Source of the DNA: a virus
Length of the DNA: 36,544 nucleotides
Direction: 5' to 3' (one strand)
Virus record (IMG/VR): IMGVR_UViG_3300047560_001611
Coordinates: 1 to 36,544 of that record
Below the pieces are notes generated by a model. It did no database searches. It had not been told where the DNA came from and was given only the letters and a program-made list of their open reading frames with translations. Both the position numbers and the translations under genes were made by a program. Positions 32,284-36,544 of the stretch are shown here, one piece after another; position 1 is the first letter of the stretch, and the number at the start of each line of letters is the position of its first letter.

Positions 32284-32489
32284 CTCGTAGACCTATTCAC
32301 TATCTCTTCAGCGTGCATCATCAAGTCATCGAATGCCGCGTAAGTATAACCAATAGCCATATTGAAAGCATCGCTCTCACCGGCTGACTCCATCATCGTC
32401 GCGATCTCTTCCCGCTTTCTCAGCTGATCAATCAACTTGAAGTAAGACGGAACAAGCAACGCCAACAGTTCTTCAGCTTCGCTTTTCAC
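32280..32489 (-). CDS. Hypothetical 69-residue helical protein upstream of TerL
   Basis: The likely start is GTG 32489 (reading VKSEAEELLALLVPSYFKLI after the initiator), with GGGGAG upstream and a 17-bp overlap with the previous gene; the longer frame from 32582 would overlap it by 110 bp. The protein is helical and charged (QLRKREEIATMMESAGESDA, FNMAIGYTYAAFDDLMMHAE). A coupling or packaging-related role is possible from position (ATGA overlap with TerL), but no family is recognised. Confidence 0.6.
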   Translation of the reverse strand: MKSEAEELLALLVPSYFKLIDQLRKREEIATMMESAGESDAFNMAIGYTYAAFDDLMMHAEEIVNRSTR

Positions 32490-32691
32490 TGAGTGGCTCT
32501 CCCCATTTCTCCTTGCCCATCTCCCATCCCTCCGACCATGCCTTATGCCGATCGGTGCCAGGCTCAAAAGGATTATGGTCAAACGGGCACCCGTATCGGA
32601 ATGACAGCATCGCGTCAGCCTTCACGGTATTCAGGCTGTTGACGAGCTTATCCCACTCATGAATCGGTTTCAGATTAGTCTTCCACATCAT
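32473..32691 (-). CDS. RMF/CrpP-like small protein
   Basis: 72 residues. AMLSFRYGCPFDHNPFEPGT followed by DRHKAWSEGWEMGKEKWG resembles the ribosome modulation factor / CrpP pattern: C-P-(F/Y)-x...-W-x-x-G-W-x-x-G, a small helix-loop-helix fold. Such proteins occur in phages and plasmids, but the function of this group is unsettled (ribosome hibernation or other binding). It overlaps the following small gene and the gene before it. The call rests on a short motif. Confidence 0.66.
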   Translation of the reverse strand: MMWKTNLKPIHEWDKLVNSLNTVKADAMLSFRYGCPFDHNPFEPGTDRHKAWSEGWEMGKEKWGEPLSEKRS

Positions 32692-32857
32692 CGTCTCCCA
32701 GCGCGATCTTCCCTATCACTACAGCGTCAACGATCCGCGCAAACTCGCTGTCTCTGTCCATCAACCGCTTCACCATGCGCTGTAAAGCGTCACGATACAC
32801 TATGAGCTGAGCCTCCAACTGCACAGCTTTCTCAGCAGCAGCGTAATCCATCTCCAT
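32675..32857 (-). CDS. Hypothetical 60-residue helical protein
   Basis: ATG 32857 (MEMDYAAAEKAVQLEAQLIV) shares bases with the TGA of the amidotransferase-like gene; an adjacent GTG at 32860 is also possible. It is helical, with RDALQRMVKRLMDRDSEFAR, and ends in an acidic GDDDVED tail. It overlaps the RMF-like gene by 17 bp. No family was recognised. Confidence 0.58.
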   Translation of the reverse strand: MEMDYAAAEKAVQLEAQLIVYRDALQRMVKRLMDRDSEFARIVDAVVIGKIALGDDDVED

Positions 32858-33504
32858 CACTTAGCCCTCATCAGCTTCTTCGTAAAAGATAAAAGTAACT
32901 CATGATGCGCACCGCCATGCCAGTGCTTATGCATATACGGTTTCGCGTACCACTTATGCTGCGACTCAAGGTGGCAACCAATGAGACCAACGCGGCCCTG
33001 AATAATTGCCATAGGTAAGCCATTCGCGTAACGAGCATGATGCTGGCAACGACCATCGCCGACAAAAGTAGGCCCATCATAGAAGAACATCTTCTCATCG
33101 CGCGTACCCCAACTCACTTTAGCCACTGTGGGATATGATCGCTTAATGTCGGCAGCAGTGCTTTTGATATACTGGACAGGCTCAAGGCCACTAAGAAGAT
33201 CAAAATAATTTCTCCCAGCCCAATATGCTCCGAGACAGATACCCAAATACTTGCCACCGCGAGATATGAAATCAGCAATCTCATTAGTTTCTCTCCGTTT
33301 AAAGAAATCGAAGAACTTGTAATAGGCATCTCCAATACCGCCGGGGAAAGCGACAATATCCGTCTCCTTTAATGGGTCGTTAGAGAAATCGCTCTCATCA
33401 AAAACCTTAATTAAGAAGTCACCAGATAACGCCTCAATCATACCGTCAACGCAATCCTGCGAAGCAACTGGGTGATGCCTAAAGATCGAGATTACCGGCT
33501 TCAT
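32857..33504 (-). CDS. Class I glutamine-amidotransferase-like protein (BPL_N type)
   Basis: 215 residues. FPGGIGDAYYKFFDFFKRRE and GGKYLGICLGAYWAGRNYFD place a nucleophile-elbow cysteine (C90) as in class I GATase/BPL_N domains, and GLIGCHLESQHKWY has the His and Glu (H178, E180) expected of the triad. There is no biotin ligase domain. Proteins like this appear in phages with no known substrate; it may be a hydrolase or amidase acting on a cell-wall or nucleotide compound. It overlaps the downstream small gene by TGATG, and an HNH gene is directly upstream. Confidence 0.78.
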   Translation of the reverse strand: MKPVISIFRHHPVASQDCVDGMIEALSGDFLIKVFDESDFSNDPLKETDIVAFPGGIGDAYYKFFDFFKRRETNEIADFISRGGKYLGICLGAYWAGRNYFDLLSGLEPVQYIKSTAADIKRSYPTVAKVSWGTRDEKMFFYDGPTFVGDGRCQHHARYANGLPMAIIQGRVGLIGCHLESQHKWYAKPYMHKHWHGGAHHELLLSFTKKLMRAK

Positions 33505-33506
33505 TG

Positions 33507-33950
33507 TCAGTCAACGTGAGTCCAAATTTCTTTTCTCTTTATGTATGATATTAAAGATTTACCAACGCCGTAAGCATCAGCAATGTCTCTTTGCCTACGG
33601 GTGTCCTTTCGTATTTCCTTAACCTGATCTTCTGTAAGTTTTGTTTTAGCGCATCTTGCACCTTTGGCCTGACGGTTCTTTGCAACCATATCTGTCATAT
33701 TATCCTTATGACTGCCAAAGAATAGATGATCACGATTTACACATGAACGGTTGTCGCATTTGTGCAAAACAAGCATCCCTTCTGGAATTGGCTCACAAAT
33801 CCATCTATGAGCTGAAATCATTTTCAATGTTCCATCGCCAACTCTAAACTGTCCATAACCATCGCGGAACTTTGCTCCGGTCCATTCATGGCATCCAGTT
33901 ACATCGTTAATTTTAACTTTGCTAAAAAAGCGTTCACGTGTTGTCTTCAT
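33507..33950 (-). CDS. HNH endonuclease (homing type) with C-terminal HTH
   Basis: 147 residues from ATG 33950 (TGATG overlap with the upstream stop; GTG at 33953 is also possible). MKTTRERFFSKVKINDVTGC, HEWTGAKFRDGYGQFRVGDG, SAHRWICEPIPEGMLVLHKC and DNRSCVNRDHLFFGSHKDNM contain the HNH core, with the K-C-D-N-x-x-C-V-N-x-x-H-L signature; the C-terminus (EIRKDTRRQRDIADAYGVGK then SLISYIKRKEIWTHVD) is a helix-turn-helix. It is the same architecture as the protein at 8144 (K-C-D-x-P-L-C-V-N-P-Y-H-L). It appears more AT-rich than its neighbours and is likely mobile. Confidence 0.87.
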   Translation of the reverse strand: MKTTRERFFSKVKINDVTGCHEWTGAKFRDGYGQFRVGDGTLKMISAHRWICEPIPEGMLVLHKCDNRSCVNRDHLFFGSHKDNMTDMVAKNRQAKGARCAKTKLTEDQVKEIRKDTRRQRDIADAYGVGKSLISYIKRKEIWTHVD

Positions 33951-34150
33951 CACTGTTCCCTCGTCACTTCTTGCACAATGCGGATCAGCTTCGCGTTCTC
34001 GCGGCGCAAGTCCATCACAACATCGATAGAGTTATCCCGCTGCGTCTCAGCATCGCTTAACCGTTTACGCAGATCTATGATGTGCGCCATCGTCTCGTCA
34101 TCGCAATGCCGTGAAGCCGCCATCTTACGCTTCGAGTCAAAGCCGACCAT
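33950..34150 (-). CDS. Hypothetical 66-residue coiled-coil protein
   Basis: The start chosen is ATG 34150 (MVGFDSKRKMAASRHCDDET), overlapping the previous TAA as TAATG; the earlier ATG at 34195 lies inside the upstream gene. The rest is a coiled coil: MAHIIDLRKRLSDAETQRDN and VVMDLRRENAKLIRIVQEVT. It belongs with the two preceding coiled-coil genes. Function unknown. Confidence 0.62.
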   Translation of the reverse strand: MVGFDSKRKMAASRHCDDETMAHIIDLRKRLSDAETQRDNSIDVVMDLRRENAKLIRIVQEVTREQ

Positions 34151-34383
34151 TAAGAGTTCTCCTTCAGCGCGGCACGGGCGGCTTTGGAATACCAAAGCGC
34201 CTCTTCAGCTATCATTTTAGGATCAATGTATTCTTCAGTTGCTATTTCTTTCAACGCTTCCCGCAACCGATCACGCTCCTTACGGAGAAACTCAATCTCA
34301 TCGGCGGCTTCATCGTGCCTATCACCACACGTCTTTGTGCCATTACGCCATCCGTATTGCCGCAACCATTTAACTATATCCAT
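34150..34383 (-). CDS. Coiled-coil small protein, paralogue of the gene upstream (copy 2)
   Basis: 77 residues from ATG 34383 (TGATG overlap; GTG 34386 is an alternative). MDIVKWLRQYGWRNGTKTCG, then DEAADEIEFLRKERDRLREA, LKEIATEEYIDPKMIAEEAL. The order M-D-I-V ... A-A-D/E-I-E-x-L-R-x-E-R-D-x-L is the same as in the gene at 34383-34622, so the two are tandem paralogues. This resembles a common small phage family with a D-E-I-E-x-L-R-x-E-R-D helix; role unknown. Confidence 0.65.
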   Translation of the reverse strand: MDIVKWLRQYGWRNGTKTCGDRHDEAADEIEFLRKERDRLREALKEIATEEYIDPKMIAEEALWYSKAARAALKENS

Positions 34384-34622
34384 CACTCATCATCCTTCAA
34401 TGCGGCATCACAAATCATTGATGCGATATTGGGATAACCAAGTCCCGCAAGAGAATTACGCGCCGCTGTCAACGCTCCCCACAACAAATCACGCTCATTA
34501 CGGAGCAACTCAATCTCGGCTGCCATTTCGTCAATCAAATCAACATCTGATCCAAATTTAATTGGCTCTCTAATTCTAAGCATGCCTGATTTTATTTTTG
34601 CCCGTGCAACTATATCCATCAT
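34383..34622 (-). CDS. Coiled-coil small protein, paralogue of the gene downstream (copy 1)
   Basis: The start chosen is ATG 34622 (MMDIVARAKIKSGMLRIREP), with GGGGAG upstream inside the 19-bp direct repeat; the longer frame from 34667 lies in the PP-loop gene. 79 residues, with DEMAAEIELLRNERDLLWGA the family helix. M-M-D-I-V...A-A-E-I-E-L-L-R-N-E-R-D-L-L matches copy 2. The two genes likely arose by tandem duplication and have diverged. No known function. Confidence 0.66.
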   Translation of the reverse strand: MMDIVARAKIKSGMLRIREPIKFGSDVDLIDEMAAEIELLRNERDLLWGALTAARNSLAGLGYPNIASMICDAALKDDE

Positions 34623-34636
34623 CCCATCTCCCCTAT
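34618..34636. repeat. 19-bp direct repeat, right flank of PP-loop gene (copy 1)
   Basis: The plus-strand bases 34618-34636 (ATCATCCCATCTCCCCTAT) are identical to 35384-35402. On the minus strand each contains GGGGAGATGGGATGAT, the ribosome site plus start codon of the following gene. The two copies bound the PP-loop protein gene (34633-35388), 766 bp apart, so homologous exchange between them could delete or duplicate that gene exactly while keeping a start signal. Confidence 0.9.
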
Positions 34637-35388
34637 ATCTTTTCCTCGCAGAACAACCCGCACTCAAAATCCATGTTCTTCATAGGTCTGCCTAAAGCCC
34701 CATCTGGCAGCTCATCTAAGAACATCCGTTTACCCTTGTGCCGTACTAGCTTTGCCCCAATGCGGCGCGATTGCTCGGCACGATCTCTAAACACATCTGG
34801 ATGCACAGATTTAACATGGCTCCAATACGTTGCGGATGTAGCCTTAACGCAACCAATGCAATTCGCATTCGGATAACCAAGACTATAAATCCGTGGCAAC
34901 TCAATCCCTGCCTTACGCAAATAGTCGTAGCACATGTCCTTAGTTACGCGCTCGTCTATAAGAACAGGAATAACATTATCCCTCTCAGTTAAAACAAACC
35001 TCTCATGCCGCCTGATCTCGTCAAAGGTAAAACCAAGAACGTGCCAGTCAACGTGATTCTGCCTCTCCCACTCCTGACGCGCCTTCTTCTTCAGCTCCAA
35101 GGTACACGGCGCACCAGCGTTACCGCTCATAAATTTCCGGTCATTCCAAACCTCAACAGCAGAACATGACGGATATTTCTTTGACCTGACTATGCCAATC
35201 TCAACGCCCAACCATTTTTCCACATCAGAAAGGAAGCGCCGATTATCCTCATCTTCCTCGGCAACCGGGCTATTCAGAACAGATACGCTACACCGATCTC
35301 CGTACTTCTCTATGGTTAATTTGGCAGCGACAGCACTGGCAGCGCCACAGGAAAACCAAACAGCAATCTTATCGCCATCAGAGATCAT
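34633..35388 (-). CDS. PP-loop ATPase / PAPS-reductase-like protein
   Basis: 251 residues. AVWFSCGAASAVAAK (residues 9-23) is a variant of the S-G-G-x-D-S PP-loop that binds the ATP alpha-phosphate, and cysteines at 95 (GAPCTLELKKKAR), 177, 180 (NCIGC), 243 and 247 (FECGLFC) suggest an iron-sulphur or metal site. PAPS-reductase/DndC-like proteins activate or transfer sulphur or adenylate; phages carry related proteins in DNA phosphorothioation or thionucleoside contexts. Here no DndA/D/E partner is seen, so a role in DNA or RNA sulphur modification is only a hypothesis. It is bounded by the 19-bp repeat and follows a recombinase. Confidence 0.8.
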   Translation of the reverse strand: MISDGDKIAVWFSCGAASAVAAKLTIEKYGDRCSVSVLNSPVAEEDEDNRRFLSDVEKWLGVEIGIVRSKKYPSCSAVEVWNDRKFMSGNAGAPCTLELKKKARQEWERQNHVDWHVLGFTFDEIRRHERFVLTERDNVIPVLIDERVTKDMCYDYLRKAGIELPRIYSLGYPNANCIGCVKATSATYWSHVKSVHPDVFRDRAEQSRRIGAKLVRHKGKRMFLDELPDGALGRPMKNMDFECGLFCEEKI

Positions 35389-35402
35389 CCCATCTCCCCT
35401 AT
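35384..35402. repeat. 19-bp direct repeat, left flank of PP-loop gene (copy 2)
   Basis: Identical to 34618-34636. It covers the end of the recombinase gene and the ribosome site/start codon of the PP-loop gene. The recombinase ending TGA at 35385-35387 falls inside the repeat. Confidence 0.9.
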
Positions 35403-35936
35403 CAAACGATAAACGCTGCTCTTCGAGATCTGCAGCTGAGAGGCAATCTGCAACGGCTTCGCACCCTCAGCCAATAGCGTCACGATCTCGTCTTTCCTTT
35501 TAGCCGCAGTCGGCTTCCTGCCCCTGTATTTCCCGTCTCGCTTCGCCTTCTGGATACCCTCACGCTGACGCTCAAGCATGATCTCACGCTCAAACTGCGC
35601 CACAGAGCCAATCACATTCAGCATCAGCTTGCCTGTCGGTGTGTGGGTATCAAGATTCATCGCAAGAATACGCAGGCTCGCGCCACGCTTCTCTATCTCA
35701 GCAACAATCGTCACTAGATCCGCGACACTGCGAGCAAGCCGGTCGAGCTTAGTCACGACAAGCACATCGCCATCACGCAAGTACTGGATGGCCTCATCAA
35801 GCCTGTCACGACGCGCGACAGATGACACCTGCTCGTCAAAGATGCGCTCGCACCCTGACGCGGCTAAGTCACGCCGTTGCGCGTCTAGCCCTGCGTGCTG
35901 GTCATTGGTTGAAGTACGAGCATAACCTATAAGCAT
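35385..35936 (-). CDS. Serine recombinase (resolvase/invertase type)
   Basis: 183 residues. MLIGYARTST provides the catalytic serine (S9) and R7; DQVSS-like DEQVSSVARRDRL and DVLVVTKLDRLARSVADL (R66, R69) are the resolvase active-site arginines; GSVAQFEREIMLERQREGIQ is the long E-helix; KAKRDGKYRGRKPTAAK the arm; and a C-terminal helix-turn-helix (IASQLQISKSSVYRLIGEMG). Small serine recombinases of this type resolve, invert or integrate DNA. It is the first gene after the late promoter and its leader has the ACACGGAGA box. No inversion repeats were found next to it; the tail-fibre genes lie far away. Confidence 0.9.
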   Translation of the reverse strand: MLIGYARTSTNDQHAGLDAQRRDLAASGCERIFDEQVSSVARRDRLDEAIQYLRDGDVLVVTKLDRLARSVADLVTIVAEIEKRGASLRILAMNLDTHTPTGKLMLNVIGSVAQFEREIMLERQREGIQKAKRDGKYRGRKPTAAKRKDEIVTLLAEGAKPLQIASQLQISKSSVYRLIGEMG

Positions 35937-35942
35937 ACCTTA

Positions 35943-35951
35943 TCTCCGTGT
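35943..35951 (-). promoter_or_regulatory. ACACGGAGA leader box of the late unit
   Basis: On the minus strand ACACGGAGA, with the GGAG core 8 nt before the recombinase ATG (35936). Same 9-mer as at 400-408 (plus strand) and 7949-7957 (minus strand). Confidence 0.5.
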
Positions 35952-35966
35952 GAGTTTTTCAGTTTT

Positions 35967-36024
35967 GGGGGAGCGGGTTGGCTGCAGCAGGCGCACCCCG
36001 GTGGGGGGTCGAGACGGGGGGGGG
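35967..36024 (+). other. G-rich tract with four G-runs (potential G-quadruplex)
   Basis: Plus-strand G-runs: GGGGG 35967-35971, GGG 35975-35977, GGGGGG 36003-36008 and nine G at 36016-36024, all in a non-coding region between the late promoter and the recombinase start. The late transcript would be C-rich here, with the G-run strand as its template. A quadruplex or slow polymerase point is possible; the nine-G run is also a place where the assembled length may be wrong. Confidence 0.5.
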
Positions 36025-36148
36025 TGTTGCGGTTTCACGGTCTCCCGATCCGCTTTTCCGCGCCGCGTTTCAGCGTTGCGCGTCCCTACCCCGTCAATCG
36101 TTGCGCTTGTTACATGAAACCGAATCCTTTCCCGTTAATGTCTTAGAC

Positions 36149-36177
36149 GTTGTAAGACTGTTTTCCAAAAACGTCAA
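36149..36177 (-). promoter_or_regulatory. Sigma70-like promoter of the late unit
   Basis: On the minus strand TTGACG (36177-36172; 5 of 6) is followed by a 17-bp spacer and TACAAC (36154-36149; 4 of 6). It is in the 301-bp gap 35937-36237 between the end of terS and the recombinase gene, and would drive the long minus-strand unit down to the terminator at 8041. The rest of that gap holds the G-rich tract and no gene. It implies a roughly 200-nt leader. Confidence 0.6.
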
Positions 36178-36201
36178 TAGCATTTATGTAGGACTGTTTT
36201 C
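36151..36201. promoter_or_regulatory. Direct repeat TGTARGACTGTTTTC overlapping the late promoter: operator-like
   Basis: TGTAAGACTGTTTTC at 36151-36165 and TGTAGGACTGTTTTC at 36187-36201 differ at one position and start 36 bp apart. The first overlaps the -10 element and spacer of the promoter at 36149-36177; the second lies just upstream of the -35. Two copies on one face near a promoter suggest a regulator binding site. A DnaA-box-like TGTTGATAA (36206-36214, one mismatch) is adjacent. Confidence 0.55.
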
Positions 36202-36237
36202 TGCCTGTTGATAACTTTCCCGCAAGGGCAAGCCCTA

Positions 36238-36544
36238 TTAGGACACGCTGACAATCTCGCCCTCGATGATATCTGCTGCTGGCAATGCCTTCGCTGAATC
36301 GTTCAACCGTTTAAGCGCATCGAGATGCAACTGGTGCGTGTGAGTCACGGCAACGTCCACGGTATGTCGGTCCCCGTAAGTTTTCGGCAAGAGACGCGAG
36401 GCAACCCATTTCCGCGTATCGAGCGCAACCCGCGCAACGTCTGGCGGAATTTCCCCGTTCAGCAGCTTTTGTTCGAGATCGAGAATCCCGTCCGCGTGGT
36501 GCATGGCTCGTGCTTGGATCGCGCGCGCATAGTCGTCGCTGAAG
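36238..36544 (-). CDS. terS: Terminase small subunit, C-terminal part (joins 1-321)
   Basis: Stop TAA at 36238-36240. The frame is open through 36417 and then runs through the overlap copy 36418-36544, identical to 1-127. The C-terminal half reads GILDLEQKLLNGEIPPDVAR, then DTRKWVASRLLPKTYGDRHT, DVAVTHTHQLHLDALKRLND and ends DIIEGEIVSVS. The L-D-T-R-K-W-x-A-S-R-L-x-P-K-x-Y-G segment is typical of this terminase group. A shorter frame beginning with an internal Met at 36504 is only an effect of the linear ends; the whole gene has 166 residues, with its N-terminus at 321. Confidence 0.85.
   Translation of the reverse strand, partial: FSDDYARAIQARAMHHADGILDLEQKLLNGEIPPDVARVALDTRKWVASRLLPKTYGDRHTVDVAVTHTHQLHLDALKRLNDSAKALPAADIIEGEIVSVS
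36418..36544. repeat. Right copy of 127-bp terminal direct repeat (assembly overlap)
   Basis: Identical base for base to 1-127; see the left copy. Removing one copy gives a 36,417-bp circle with an intact small terminase gene across the join. Confidence 0.93.

Noticed and set aside
36221-36240. Terminator after terS (AGGGC/GCCCT at 36225-36236)
   Set aside because: Only 5 bp stem with a 2-nt loop and no T-run.
36418-36544. Natural direct terminal repeat of 127 bp (as in T7-like phages)
   Set aside because: Its length is exactly a common assembly k-mer and the small terminase gene runs through it; a biological terminal repeat usually falls between genes and is not this value.
1-36544. CRISPR array, tRNA or insertion sequence
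   Set aside because: No regularly spaced identical repeats, cloverleaf with anticodon or transposase frame was noticed by eye; tRNAscan-SE and a repeat finder would confirm.

Overview
The window is one essentially complete tailed-phage genome, assembled as a circle and cut open at an arbitrary point. The last 127 bases (36418-36544) exactly repeat the first 127, and the small terminase gene reads straight across that junction, so the unique genome is 36,417 bp. Gene content indicates a short-tailed (podovirus-like) virus of a Gram-negative host: SU10-type (DUF5309-like) capsid, P22-like portal, gp4-like adaptor, gp10-like tail protein, a soluble lytic transglycosylase in the ejection block, a GH108 endolysin and a 3TM holin of the gene-transfer-agent type. 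The holin family and overall flavour hint at an alphaproteobacterial host, but that is an inference. All genes but one 29-codon ORF lie on the minus strand and are tightly packed, with many ATGA or TAATG stop/start overlaps.

Reading the minus strand from high to low coordinates, the late unit begins in a 301-bp intergenic region (35937-36237) holding a good sigma70-like promoter and a repeated operator-like motif. It starts with a serine recombinase, a PP-loop (PAPS-reductase-like) protein flanked by an exact 19-bp direct repeat, small coiled-coil proteins, an HNH nuclease, a class I glutamine-amidotransferase-like protein and several small proteins. Then come TerL (32.3-30.9 kb), structural and basic small proteins, a Cys-rich protein, a GT2-like glycosyltransferase and a class I methyltransferase, followed by portal, scaffold, major capsid, adaptor, tail-fibre genes, lysis genes, tail/stabilisation protein and the internal/ejection proteins. 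The block ends with an HNH gene (8144) and a clear Rho-independent terminator (8041-8081).

The early/replication unit starts at about 7.94 kb, just beyond an AT-rich palindrome and a perfect DnaA box. It encodes a small membrane peptide, a DnaA domain-IV-only protein, a DUF6378-like protein, a RecE-like PD-(D/E)XK nuclease, an XRE regulator, a GNAT protein, a RuvC-like resolvase, a probable ssDNA-binding protein, a primase-helicase and small accessory proteins. It runs down to 524, after which the small terminase starts (321) and crosses the junction.

The most interesting points are: a fibre protein made of exactly ten 20-residue repeats followed by five 10-residue repeats; a PP-loop gene cassette bounded by identical 19-bp ribosome-binding-site repeats; a DnaA-C-only protein beside a candidate origin; a shared ACACGGAGA leader before the first gene of three transcription units; an SSB-tail-like C-terminus on an unrelated early protein; and three unrelated-site HNH insertions. 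No tRNA, CRISPR array, insertion sequence or recognisable phage repressor/tyrosine integrase was seen.
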